DNA of 64,000 nucleotides from Pseudoxanthomonas sp. CF385 (GTDB lineage: Bacteria > Pseudomonadota > Gammaproteobacteria > Xanthomonadales > Xanthomonadaceae), in NCBI RefSeq assembly GCF_900104255.1, contig NZ_FNKZ01000003.1, positions 1-64,000 of the forward strand, in the 5' to 3' direction. Both the position numbers and the translations under genes were made by a program. Positions within the stretch are counted from its first letter, which is position 1. Each line of letters begins with the position of its first letter. Below, one piece after another: positions 1 to 8,272 of this stretch. Below the pieces are notes generated by a model. That model did not search any database. It was not told where the DNA came from and saw only the letters and a program-made list of their open reading frames with translations.

Positions 1-275
1 AGCACATTGCCATCGGCATCCACCGGCACGAAGCCGTGTTGCTGGCCGGACACCGCCAGCGCGGCGATGCGCGCGCGCACGGCCGGATCGATGCGGTCGA
101 AGCAGTTCTGCATCGCCGCGACCCAGTCGGCCGCGTGCTGCTCGCGGCTGCCGTCCTCGCCACTCATCAAGTCCAGCGGTGCGCTGGCCGTGGCCACGAG
201 CGTGCGCGTGGCCGGGTCGTAGACCACCACCTTCAGGCTCTGCGTGCCTGCGTCGATGCCGGCGGTAAAAGACAT
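1..275 (-). CDS. xylB: FGGY sugar kinase, N-terminal part (probably xylulokinase)
   Basis: Only the first 91 codons are present; the gene runs off the left edge. The product would phosphorylate a pentulose, most likely D-xylulose, to feed the pentose phosphate pathway in the cytoplasm. The N-terminus reads MSFTAGIDAGTQSLKVVVYD, the FGGY ATP-binding phosphate-1 loop (GIDAGTQS), and a later segment AVSGQQHGFVPVD matches the xylulokinase-type SGQQHG signature. The ATG at 275 sits just downstream of a palindrome resembling the Xanthomonas xyl-box, which supports xylulokinase over glycerol kinase. Other FGGY kinases (ribulokinase, gluconate kinase) cannot be excluded without the C-terminal half. 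Confidence 0.75.
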   Translation of the reverse strand, partial: MSFTAGIDAGTQSLKVVVYDPATRTLVATASAPLDLMSGEDGSREQHAADWVAAMQNCFDRIDPAVRARIAALAVSGQQHGFVPVDADGNV

Positions 276-299
276 TGAACCTACGCCTCCAGCAGAAAA

Positions 300-313
300 A
301 GTTAGCGCTACCA
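300..313. promoter_or_regulatory. LacI-type operator resembling the xyl-box
   Basis: AGTTAGCGCTACCA lies about 25 bases upstream of the sugar kinase start. It contains the palindromic core TAGCGCTA and differs at one base from TGTTAGCGCTACCA, the reverse complement of the xyl-box TGGTAGCGCTAACA that I recall for XylR in Xanthomonas. A perfect palindrome of the same family lies at 8065-8078. Binding by the LacI protein encoded at 8273 is inferred. Confidence 0.6.
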
Positions 314-324
314 TTTCCTTGGGT

Positions 325-351
325 AAAAAAAGGCGAGTCCCAGAATCGCCT
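325..351 (-). terminator. Rho-independent terminator after the SapC-cupin-halogenase-DUF6445 operon
   Basis: On the minus strand AGGCGA and TCGCCT form a six-base-pair stem around a nine-base loop, followed at once by a run of seven T. It lies 130 bases past the DUF6445 stop and before the sugar kinase operator, so it would insulate the two units. The stem is short, hence moderate confidence. Confidence 0.5.
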
Positions 352-480
352 CCTCAGAAACGCGGTCCGGTCGCCCGGAGCCTTTGCGACGCCACTCTAA
401 CCAGCGCCACAAGAAAAAGCGTGCTGCACCGCAGAATCCCATCGAAAACAAGGGCTTGAGTCCGCTCGCCGCACGACCAC

Positions 481-1179
481 TCAGTGCACCACGTCAATGA
501 ATGCATTGATCGACAAGCGCCCCGTGGCGGGGTCCGCAGGAAGCACCCGATCATTCGCAATGCGCCCCGAATGCAGCGAGTTCCGCCGGTACACGATGAG
601 CCGATTGAACACACCCTCGACGCCCGCCACGCGCTCGAACAAGGACGTGTCGCCGTCGATGTATCCCGCCTGCTCGTCTTCGTCGACTCGGCCCTCCTGT
701 GCGAGGCATTCGAAGTACGCGCCATGACGCTGCTCATCGACGTATTCGAATCCGCTTTTCCGGTGGCGGTAGAAGTCCGTTCCGCCCCACCCTTCCCGGA
801 ACAGGTAGTGCACGGTGGCAAGACCATCCCTGTTGACCGAATCGATGTGCGGAATGCGCTGCAGGAAGTGCAGGCGGGTGGCGGGCTGGGTGACCAACGA
901 GAAGTGGCACATCGGGAAGACGAAGCGGCCCGGCTCCAGGCCGAAGCACTCGCGCAGCAGGGGATTGAGCGTCGATTCCAGGAACGTTTCGTATGAAGCC
1001 GGTGCCGGTGCGCGAATGCCGGGAAACATCGTGGCCATCTTGATGTACTGGCGCGTGGCGGCTTTGCGCACCATGCGCTCAGGATCCGCCAGCAGGTTGT
1101 CGATGATCAGCAGCGGCGCGTGTTCGCGCCCGATCACCTGCTGCGTGATCCGGATTTGAGGGTGACGGTGCATCAGCAT
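481..1179 (-). CDS. DUF6445 family protein, probable Fe(II)/2-oxoglutarate oxygenase
   Basis: A 232-residue cytoplasmic protein without signal peptide or membrane segment, and the last gene of a four-gene operon. I recognise it as DUF6445, a family seen beside TonB receptors in Xanthomonads and Caulobacterales. It shows the spacing of a prolyl-hydroxylase-like iron site: H111-x-D113 (PHIDSV) and H203 (SLHSGRI) with a basic R206 that could hold 2-oxoglutarate. The oxygenase activity is my inference; no substrate is known. The ATG at 1179 was chosen because GAGCGGGAT lies upstream; an ATG at 1230 would overlap the halogenase gene by 28 bases and has no good binding site. Confidence 0.7.
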   Translation of the reverse strand: MLMHRHPQIRITQQVIGREHAPLLIIDNLLADPERMVRKAATRQYIKMATMFPGIRAPAPASYETFLESTLNPLLRECFGLEPGRFVFPMCHFSLVTQPATRLHFLQRIPHIDSVNRDGLATVHYLFREGWGGTDFYRHRKSGFEYVDEQRHGAYFECLAQEGRVDEDEQAGYIDGDTSLFERVAGVEGVFNRLIVYRRNSLHSGRIANDRVLPADPATGRLSINAFIDVVH

Positions 1180-1202
1180 GGACGGATCCCGCTCGGCACC
1201 CG

Positions 1203-2732
1203 TCAGCGCGGCATGGATCGGTTGCCCCATACGTCCGGTCCGGCCTTGCAATAGCGATCGATGAATGCCTGTTGCGACGGCATCGTCGCCACGGCACGCT
1301 CGATGGGCTGCCGAATGGAACTCAGGAGCGAGCGCAGATCGTTGTCGGCCAACGCGCGCGCCAGCGGATGGGGCGGCCCCGGTGAGATGCCCTGGCCCAG
1401 CAACACGTGCGTCCACGAGTCGACGCGGAAGAGTTCGTCGGGATCCTGCCAGGCATGCGCGCGCTCACGCCACGCGCACAGACGTATCTCAAGCGACTCG
1501 GGCAGCGCCATCTCCCGGCATGCCTTCCACATGGGCTCATCCCGCTGCGTGGCGTGGTAGTGGAGGATGATGAAGTCGCGGACATGTTCCATCTCCGCAC
1601 GACTGACGTCGTTGTAGAGCTCCACCAGGGACGGGGCGATGCCATCGAACGGGAACATCTGGACCAGGCGCACCACGGCGCTGATGGCAAGATGGATGCT
1701 TGTCGACTCCAGGGGTTCGATGAACCCGCTGGCCAGCCCCAGCGCCACCACGTTCTTGTTCCATGCCTTCAAGCGCCGCCCGGTGCGGAACGGCACCAGC
1801 CACGGATCCCGGATCGCTGGCGCACCCACATCCCGCAACAGTTTTGCGCGCGCCTCGTCGTCGGACATGTGCCGACTGGAGAACACCAGGCCGCAGCCCA
1901 CGCGATGCTGCAACGGGATATGCCATCGCCACCCCGCCTCATGCGCGATCGCCCGCGTGTAGGGGACCGGCGGCCCGATGGATTCGGTCTGCACCGCCAC
2001 GGCGCGATCGCTGGGCAGCCACTCGTTCCAGTCCTCATAACCGGTCTGCAGCGTCTGTTCAATCAGCAGGCCGCGGAATCCAGTGCAGTCGATGAACAGG
2101 TCGCCCTCGATGACCTGACCATCCTCGAGGACCAGCGACTGTAGCGAACCCTCGCCAACATGCTGCCTGACCTCGCGAATCTTGCCTTCCACGCGCAGGA
2201 GCCCGTATCCCTCGGCGATGCGGCGAAGGAATTTTGCGTAGAGCCCCGCATCGAAGTGGTACGCGTAGTTGACCTGGGGCTGCGTCTGCAGCGAGAACTG
2301 GTCGCCACGCGACGCGACGGTTTCCAGGCAGAAGTCGCCCAGCTCCGAGGACATGCCTCGACGCTGGCTGTCCAGCCAGAAGTGATGGAACGCCGCCGCC
2401 CACGTGCCCTGCCCCGTGATGCCGAACGGATGGATGTAGCGCTCACCCGGCCGCCGCCAGTTTTCGAAGGAGATCGAGAGCTTGAACGTGCCGGCCACCG
2501 CACGCAGGAACTCCTGTTCGTCGATCTGCAGGAAGCGGTGGAAGGTGCGGATGGGCGGTACCGTCGATTCGCCCACGCCGACCGTGCCGATCTGCTCCGA
2601 TTCCACGAGGGTGATCCGCAGGCGGTCGCGGAACTGATGCGACAGCGCACAGGCGGCCAGCCAGCCGGCAGTGCCGCCGCCGGCGATCACCACGTTGCGG
2701 ATATGTCCTTCTGGCGCGTCTGGCGTAAGCAA
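1203..2732 (-). CDS. Tryptophan-halogenase-like FAD-dependent enzyme
   Basis: 509 residues, the usual size of the PrnA/RebH family. Visible are the FAD-binding GGGTAGW (18-24), K84 in GTFKLSISFENW at the catalytic-lysine position, the halogenase signature WRWHIP (268-273), and GFIEPLEST (336-344) carrying the conserved glutamate. It should therefore be a working flavin monooxygenase or halogenase using reduced FAD supplied by a separate reductase. Free tryptophan is unlikely as substrate given the sugar-uptake context; related genes are common next to TonB receptors in this family. Start is TTG at 2732, supported by GGGAGCGACGCA directly upstream; no ATG is available. It follows the cupin gene by 15 bases. 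Confidence 0.85.
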   Translation of the reverse strand: MLTPDAPEGHIRNVVIAGGGTAGWLAACALSHQFRDRLRITLVESEQIGTVGVGESTVPPIRTFHRFLQIDEQEFLRAVAGTFKLSISFENWRRPGERYIHPFGITGQGTWAAAFHHFWLDSQRRGMSSELGDFCLETVASRGDQFSLQTQPQVNYAYHFDAGLYAKFLRRIAEGYGLLRVEGKIREVRQHVGEGSLQSLVLEDGQVIEGDLFIDCTGFRGLLIEQTLQTGYEDWNEWLPSDRAVAVQTESIGPPVPYTRAIAHEAGWRWHIPLQHRVGCGLVFSSRHMSDDEARAKLLRDVGAPAIRDPWLVPFRTGRRLKAWNKNVVALGLASGFIEPLESTSIHLAISAVVRLVQMFPFDGIAPSLVELYNDVSRAEMEHVRDFIILHYHATQRDEPMWKACREMALPESLEIRLCAWRERAHAWQDPDELFRVDSWTHVLLGQGISPGPPHPLARALADNDLRSLLSSIRQPIERAVATMPSQQAFIDRYCKAGPDVWGNRSMPR

Positions 2733-2747
2733 TGCGTCGCTCCCGGA

Positions 2748-3770
2748 TCAGCGGTTGAGGCGGTTGATGAGCATGGCGCGGATGCGCCTGGCCCGCGTCT
2801 CGTCGATGGCACCCAACAGGTCGCGCGCCTGCTCGGGCAGATGTGCCCCCGCGCGATCGGCCGGACCGAACACGTAGTGCTCGAAGATCGAAGCCCACGC
2901 ACTTTTCTCGCGCTCGGGAAGATCGCGCAGCGTCCACAATGCATGGTGGAGCGCCGGCAACGGCGAGGAAAGGAAGTCGGGCGAGCGGCGCCACCAGTAA
3001 TTCACCAGCACGTTGAAAGGCGCGAGACTGCGCACGTGGTGCCACCACATGCTGGGGATGAAGATGGCGTCGCCCGGTTCGAGTGTCGCGGTCTGCGCCG
3101 TGGAGAGCGCATCCCGGAACCGCGGGTGGCGCTCGAAATCGGGGCGATCGAAATCGACCACGCTGACCACCTGCCCGCCCGGCGTCGGGTCGAGTGGCCC
3201 GGGATAGAGATTTCCGATCTGATCCGGCGGAAACAGGGTGAACTGGCGCCGACCTACGACACTGCACGCCAGGTTGTCAGGGGCGTCGAAATGACAGGAC
3301 GCGACGACGCGATTGCCGATCCAGATACTCGGCGGCGCATCGATGCCGTAGCGCGCCAGGGGCAGTCCGTTCGACGTCGCGAAGCCCGGCAATGCGCGAT
3401 CGACCAGCAGCGAGGCCACGTAGTAGGTGGGCGGCTGAGGATCCTCGCGATGAGCCGCGATGCCGTCCATGACCTCGGCGAGGGACCCTCGGCGAACCTC
3501 GAAATTCAGGCGTGTGAAGTCATCGTTGTAGAACGGTCGGCTGCCGATGTCGGGTCCGCCATAGGAGTATTGGATCGGCACGCCGGCATCGAAGCTGCGC
3601 AGGTAGGCCATCGCCGCCTCCGCGGACTGCAACCCGGTCTTCACGAGTTCCCACCCGCTTGCGATGCCTCTCAGCACCACCGGCTGGCCCTGCGCCACGA
3701 GGTCCTCGAGCGGCAGTGCATCGGCGTCTGTGACGTCCAGTACCCGCATCGTCGTCCCGCTGTCCGGCAT
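2748..3770 (-). CDS. Cupin-8 / JmjC-like 2-oxoglutarate oxygenase (FIH-like)
   Basis: 340 residues from the ATG at 3770. The protein has an FIH/JmjC-type iron site: H160-x-D162 (CHFDAP) and H244 in IFIPSMWWHHVRSL, a stretch very close to the corresponding part of factor-inhibiting HIF. Such enzymes hydroxylate side chains of proteins, peptides or small molecules using Fe(II) and 2-oxoglutarate in the cytoplasm. The real substrate is unknown. It lies between SapC and the halogenase gene with spacers of 4 and 15 bases, so it belongs to the same operon. An alternative ATG at 3749 would remove seven residues; starts further upstream would overlap sapC. Confidence 0.8.
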   Translation of the reverse strand: MPDSGTTMRVLDVTDADALPLEDLVAQGQPVVLRGIASGWELVKTGLQSAEAAMAYLRSFDAGVPIQYSYGGPDIGSRPFYNDDFTRLNFEVRRGSLAEVMDGIAAHREDPQPPTYYVASLLVDRALPGFATSNGLPLARYGIDAPPSIWIGNRVVASCHFDAPDNLACSVVGRRQFTLFPPDQIGNLYPGPLDPTPGGQVVSVVDFDRPDFERHPRFRDALSTAQTATLEPGDAIFIPSMWWHHVRSLAPFNVLVNYWWRRSPDFLSSPLPALHHALWTLRDLPEREKSAWASIFEHYVFGPADRAGAHLPEQARDLLGAIDETRARRIRAMLINRLNR

Positions 3771-3774
3771 AGCC

Positions 3775-4533
3775 TCAGCCCGCATTGGACAGAGGGGCAA
3801 CGTCTTCCGCCCGAAGGCGACGCTGCTTCTCCGCCATTAGGCGACGCATGTTGTGAAGCGAAGCCAGCATCAGGTACACGCCCTCCAGATAGCCTGCCCT
3901 GTTCAAGCCCAACAGATCGGCCCCGCTCAGTCCTGCGAGCCTCTCCCGGTCGATTCCATGCAGCCCGTTCACCGTCACGCGATGCCGGTCGTCGAGTTGG
4001 ACATCGAGGTTGACCGGATGGATCAGGCCCAGCTCATCCAGTACCCGAAACATGTCCGCCCCGAAGTCGCTGCCATCCCGGATGCCGCGCAGGACATCCG
4101 CGACGTGCTCGAGATAGGGCGTATTGCCACCCTGTGGCAGGAACACCCGCTCGCCCGCCGTGAAGTTCACGCGTGGATGCTCGAGGTCCACATGCATGAC
4201 GGGTTCCAGCTTGAGCTCGCCATCGATACGCTGCTCCTGGAATCCGATCAGGAACGGGCCTTTCGCCGCCGCCCCGGGCAGGTACGAGGCATTCCAACGC
4301 CCACCCTGCAGGAAAAGATTCTCGCGCTGCTCGAATCCCAGGAGCACGACGGACTGCCAGGGGCCCGTGCCGGCGTCCCTCCGCAGGAAGATCGGATATT
4401 CGCGCTGCAACTCGGCGAACTCGCTCGGGAACGCGGGCAGCATGCCGACGTCATCGCCGAACGCCGGGCCGAACCCGGTCGCCACGCGAAGATCCTTGTG
4501 CGCAACATTGTTGAGAAGCTCGTAGCGGGCCAT
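3775..4533 (-). CDS. SapC family protein
   Basis: 252 residues, the normal length for the SapC (PF07277) family, beginning MARYELLNNVAHKDLRV. No signal peptide or membrane helix is visible. The molecular function of the family is not established; it is repeatedly found with TonB receptors, cupin-8 proteins and tryptophan-halogenase homologues in Xanthomonads and Caulobacterales. The ATG at 4533 is preceded by GGAGAGAAG, a strong ribosome-binding site. Reading further upstream would run through the TonB-receptor terminator, so that extension was rejected. This is the first gene of the operon that continues to 481. Confidence 0.8.
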   Translation of the reverse strand: MARYELLNNVAHKDLRVATGFGPAFGDDVGMLPAFPSEFAELQREYPIFLRRDAGTGPWQSVVLLGFEQRENLFLQGGRWNASYLPGAAAKGPFLIGFQEQRIDGELKLEPVMHVDLEHPRVNFTAGERVFLPQGGNTPYLEHVADVLRGIRDGSDFGADMFRVLDELGLIHPVNLDVQLDDRHRVTVNGLHGIDRERLAGLSGADLLGLNRAGYLEGVYLMLASLHNMRRLMAEKQRRLRAEDVAPLSNAG

Positions 4534-4631
4534 CTTCTCTCCGGGGCCGGTCAAGACGCTGTTGGCGATCTGCCAGATGGTATCCCCGACGGCCGGACCG
4601 CGCATCCGCGCCAGTGGCCGCGGGCCATCCA

Positions 4632-4661
4632 CAAAAAGGACCGCTGCTCGCGCAGCGGTCC
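4632..4661 (-). terminator. Strong rho-independent terminator after the TonB receptor gene
   Basis: GGACCGCTGC and GCAGCGGTCC form a perfect ten-base-pair stem closed by four bases (4638-4661), followed on the minus strand by TTTTTGTG. It begins 39 bases past the receptor stop and separates it from SapC, suggesting that readthrough or a separate promoter drives the downstream operon. Confidence 0.85.
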
Positions 4662-4699
4662 CGCTCGGCGACATCCAGAGAGGGTGGCTATCGCCTAAC

Positions 4700-7600
4700 T
4701 CAGAACTTGTAACGCATGCCCAGCATGAAACGCGGGTCCTGGTCGGCCAGCTTGACGATCATCTGGTCGGTGCGCGCGCGCCAGCGGACGTCCTCGCCCG
4801 TCAGGTTGATCGCCTCCAGTCCGAACGACCAGTGGTCGTTGAGCGTGTAGTTGACGCTCAGGTCCCACTGCTTGTACTCCTCCACGTAGTACGGATTGCG
4901 GCTCGCGCCCTGGTTGGCCAGGATCAGATACTCATCACGCCAGTTCCAGGCCAGGCGGACCGACCAGCCGTACTTTTCGTACATGAGCATGGCGTTGGCC
5001 GTATCGCTCAGGCCGGTGAGCGCGAACTGGTCGATGGCCGGGTCGCCGCCGTTGTCGTAGCCCACGTCGCCCTTGACCACGGTGTAGTTGGCCAGGACAC
5101 CGAAGCCGCTGTCGCCGAAGAAGTACTGCCCGCCGATCTCCCACCCGTGCAGCTTCGCGTCGTTCTGGTTGATCGGCCGGTTGACGTTGAACTGGTACAG
5201 CGGATCATCGGCCTCGCCGTACAGGTTGTACGCCGCTTCGGTCGCGAGCGACTGCGCACCGGTGCCATTGAACGCCGCCAGGCCTGCTGGGTCGTTGCGC
5301 AACAGCGCGAGGGCGGTGAACAGCGATGTATCGTTCGCCGAGCATGCCGCCGCGTTGGCCGCGCCGACCTGGGTCACGCACGCCGCGCTGGTGAGGAAGG
5401 CGAGCGCCGCCTGCGCGTCCGGGCCGGAGGTCGGGTCCCGCAAGCCATACAGCGATTCCTGGCCGACGGTGTTGCCGATGAAGTTGGCCACCTGCTTGTT
5501 CCAGTACGTCAACGACACATAGCTCGCATCGGCGAAGTACCACTCCACCGCCAGATCGAGATTGTCGGATTCGAGCGGCTTCAGGCTCGGATTCTGCGCA
5601 TTGCCGCTCGCCCGCACCGACGGATCGATCAGGACCGAACCGAACGGCTGTTGCGCGCCGGGGCCGGCGTAGAGGTTGCCGTACGGTGCACGGGCGATGC
5701 TCCTGCCGAACGAGGCGCGCCCCTTCAGTTCATCGGTGAAATCGATGCTGAAATCGAGGTTGGGCAGGATATAGCTGTAGTTCGCCCGCTCGCTAAAGGG
5801 CTGCTGCTCGTCCGACAGTACGATGCGGAAGTCGTTGTTGGCCTGCCACTCGATGGCCTCGGGGATCGCGATGACGGACGTGGACACGACGTCCGTCGTC
5901 TCGTAGCGTACGCCAAGCCGCGTGTTGGTGCGCATGCCGCCGAGGTCGCCTTCCAGTTCCACCTGGAAGTAGGCCGAATGCGTCTTTTCCTCCACCCGGT
6001 TGTCCGCCGCGCGTTGCGGACTGACGCCCAGGCCCACGCCGTACTCGCCCGCCGCCCACTGGGCGAGTTCCCCCGCATTGCCACGCCATACCGGCCAGCT
6101 GGACACGTTGTAGTCGTCGAACATGCTGCCGATATTGACCGGCTGCAGGAGGTCCATCAGTCCGGCCGCCGTATCGGAGTCGACGTTGGCCACGCCCCAG
6201 TCGCCGAGGGTCGAATAAGCTTCCGCCGCCTGGATGCGATGCGTGGTCGACTTGTTGGTATCCACGCCGAACTGGAATCGACCGCGATCGAAGCTCCACT
6301 CGCCGTCGATGCGGGCCTGCTTGATCTCGCTGACCTGGGTCTGCGCATTGATGCGAAGCACCTGCGAACCGACTTCACCTTCGACGAAACCGGGATTGAC
6401 GACGCCGTTGGTGCCGGCGACGGCGTCCGCCGTTGACGGATACCAGGTCTGCGTTCCCACCGGCAGGCCGTTGTTGAAGACCAGCTCCTGCACCCACGAG
6501 CCACCGCAATGCGGCCCCGTCGTGCAGTTGTTGGTGCCGGCGATGCTCATGAAGATCGAGCCGCCGCCCGTGAGCGGGTCGTTGGGTCGGCTTTCGTTCT
6601 TCGAACTGTGCGCATCGAAGTTCAAGCGGAAGTTGTCGCTGACGTCCCAAGCTGCGTTGAATCCGAGCGAGCCCAGCTTGTACTTCTGCATGCTGCGTTG
6701 CTGTTCGATGCCGAAATCCTTGGTGCCGGCGATCTCGCGGATGTAGATCGGCGTGGCCACCGCGCCGCTGGTGTCGAACTCGATGTCGGTGTAGTTGCTG
6801 TTCTGCAACCACATCGCCTGCTCGCCCCGGTTCTCGGTGATTTCGTTCGTCGAGTAGGTGTAGTCGAGCGTCAGGGTCAGGCTGTCGGTCGGCGCGAACT
6901 GGACCACCGCTTGGCCATTCACGCGTTCGCGATCAAATTCGGAAAACGCATAGCGCAAGTCGTTGGGGCGTCCGTACAGCGCACCGATGGCAGGCGCGTT
7001 GACCACCGTCGGGTTGCCGGGCATGGTCCCGGTCCACGGCTGGATGTTCCAGTAGTTCTCGGTGGCCTGTACCGAGCCGCCCTTGCGCTTCTGGTGGCTG
7101 GCACTCAGGCTGACGCCGAAGGTCTTGTCGGGATTGGTGTAGCTGAAGATGCCCGAGAGTTCCGGGGTGATGCTGTTGTCGAACGGCTCGCTTTGGTCGG
7201 ATACGGCCTTCACGCCCGCATTCGCGACGACGCCGTCGTAGTTGAATGGCCGTGCGGTCAGGATGTTGATGGTCGCGCCGATGCCGCCGCTGGGCACCTG
7301 GGCCTGGCTGGTCTTGTAGACCTCGATGCCATTGATCGCTTCCGCGGCGAGCTGGGCGAAGTTGAACGCGCGCGTTCCGCCGTCCACGCCGCCGATGGCG
7401 ACCTGGCCGGACGCACCGAACGCGTCGGCACCCGGCATCTGGCGCCCATTGAGGGTCACCATGTTGAACTGCGGACCGAAGCCGCGTGCGGTGACCTGCG
7501 CGCCTTCGCCGTCGCGCCGCTCGATCGAGATGCCGGTGATGCGCTGCAGCGACTCGGCGAGGTTCGTGTCCGGGAACTTGCCGATGTCCTCCGCACTGAT

Positions 7601-7837
7601 CGCGTCCACGACACCTGCGGCATCCCGCTTGATTTCCATCGCCTGGCTCAGGCTGTTCCGCATGCCCGTCACCACGACCGCGTCGAGGGTGGTGGCATCG
7701 GTGCTGGCCTGGACCTGTTGGGTGGTCGGGGCGGGCTGAGGCTGTGCCTCCTGTCCGAACGCGGGGTTGATGACCAGCACGCCCCCGACGAAGGTGAACA
7801 TGGCCTTCGATTTGAATTTCGCCAACTTCCGGCTCAT
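4700..7837 (-). CDS. TonB-dependent outer-membrane receptor, Xanthomonas/Caulobacter type
   Basis: 1045 residues, typical of the large Xanthomonad/Caulobacter receptors for glycans. The N-terminus has a signal peptide (hydrophobic FTFVGGVLVINPAFG, then QEAQ) followed by TLDAVVVTGMRNSLSQAM, the usual start of this class. The plug domain (about 60-200) includes FPDTNLAESLQRITGISIER and GGIGATINI. The remainder is a 22-strand barrel ending in FMLGMRYKF with the C-terminal aromatic needed for BAM assembly. It would import an oligosaccharide, plausibly a xylo-oligosaccharide given the xyl-box-like operators and adjacent LacI gene. The ligand is not provable from sequence; no TonB-box for iron-siderophore signalling or FecA extension is seen. 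GAGGGCAAGTTC precedes the ATG. Confidence 0.92.
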   Translation of the reverse strand: MSRKLAKFKSKAMFTFVGGVLVINPAFGQEAQPQPAPTTQQVQASTDATTLDAVVVTGMRNSLSQAMEIKRDAAGVVDAISAEDIGKFPDTNLAESLQRITGISIERRDGEGAQVTARGFGPQFNMVTLNGRQMPGADAFGASGQVAIGGVDGGTRAFNFAQLAAEAINGIEVYKTSQAQVPSGGIGATINILTARPFNYDGVVANAGVKAVSDQSEPFDNSITPELSGIFSYTNPDKTFGVSLSASHQKRKGGSVQATENYWNIQPWTGTMPGNPTVVNAPAIGALYGRPNDLRYAFSEFDRERVNGQAVVQFAPTDSLTLTLDYTYSTNEITENRGEQAMWLQNSNYTDIEFDTSGAVATPIYIREIAGTKDFGIEQQRSMQKYKLGSLGFNAAWDVSDNFRLNFDAHSSKNESRPNDPLTGGGSIFMSIAGTNNCTTGPHCGGSWVQELVFNNGLPVGTQTWYPSTADAVAGTNGVVNPGFVEGEVGSQVLRINAQTQVSEIKQARIDGEWSFDRGRFQFGVDTNKSTTHRIQAAEAYSTLGDWGVANVDSDTAAGLMDLLQPVNIGSMFDDYNVSSWPVWRGNAGELAQWAAGEYGVGLGVSPQRAADNRVEEKTHSAYFQVELEGDLGGMRTNTRLGVRYETTDVVSTSVIAIPEAIEWQANNDFRIVLSDEQQPFSERANYSYILPNLDFSIDFTDELKGRASFGRSIARAPYGNLYAGPGAQQPFGSVLIDPSVRASGNAQNPSLKPLESDNLDLAVEWYFADASYVSLTYWNKQVANFIGNTVGQESLYGLRDPTSGPDAQAALAFLTSAACVTQVGAANAAACSANDTSLFTALALLRNDPAGLAAFNGTGAQSLATEAAYNLYGEADDPLYQFNVNRPINQNDAKLHGWEIGGQYFFGDSGFGVLANYTVVKGDVGYDNGGDPAIDQFALTGLSDTANAMLMYEKYGWSVRLAWNWRDEYLILANQGASRNPYYVEEYKQWDLSVNYTLNDHWSFGLEAINLTGEDVRWRARTDQMIVKLADQDPRFMLGMRYKF

Positions 7838-8272
7838 GAACTTGCCCTCAGGTCTGAAGTTCTACGGAAACAGCACGCGCTCATGGATCTCCCCTCTCGC
7901 TTACGATCGTATGGATGTATCGCCCCTCCCGGGGGCGGCCACGGGCAAGGCCCGTCTTCCAGTCCGGTGGCGGCGAGACCCATGGGCCATTCCGCATACC
8001 GGCTTTCAAGCGTGGTCGGACGACGACGCGATGGAGGTGGGGCTCTCCCGACAGGAGCTCTTGGTGGTAGCGCTACCATCGCGTTGGAGCGCAGACTAAT
8101 CACGGGCGTTCGTGCTTGTCACCATGCACCGCAGCAAAGTTGCCGCCGCCTGTGGATGACGCGAGGATGCGTGGCAGAAATGCCGCTCGAGAAAACGATT
8201 TCAGGTCGCTTCGCTCGCAAGTAATGACAGTTTCGCGAAGCGGTCGTCGTCCCCTGCAATGGAGTTCACTGC
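7838..8272. promoter_or_regulatory. Divergent regulatory region between TonB receptor and lacI
   Basis: 435 bases without a convincing gene. It contains the perfect operator-like palindrome at 8065-8078, a second weaker dyad GAAAACGATTTC (8191-8202) close to the lacI start, a small palindrome TACGATCGTA (7902-7911), and a GC-rich dyad CGCCCCTCCCGGGGGCG (7921-7937) in the probable receptor leader. I could not assign -35/-10 boxes with confidence. Confidence 0.55.
8065..8078. promoter_or_regulatory. Perfect LacI-family operator palindrome
   Basis: TGGTAGCGCTACCA is a perfect 14-base palindrome with the central CG typical of LacI-family sites, 228 bases upstream of the receptor start and 195 bases upstream of lacI. 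It matches the Xanthomonas xyl-box at 13 of 14 positions as I recall it. It shares TTAGCGCTACCA-like sequence with the site at 300-313, tying receptor, regulator and sugar kinase together. Confidence 0.7.

Noticed and set aside
2160..4013. Long plus-strand open frame opposite the cupin and halogenase genes
   Set aside because: Arginine- and alanine-rich shadow of GC-rich genes on the other strand; no domain motif and no ribosome-binding site.
4534..4674. Upstream extension of the SapC gene
   Set aside because: It would read through the strong receptor terminator at 4632-4661, and the start at 4533 has a good ribosome-binding site.
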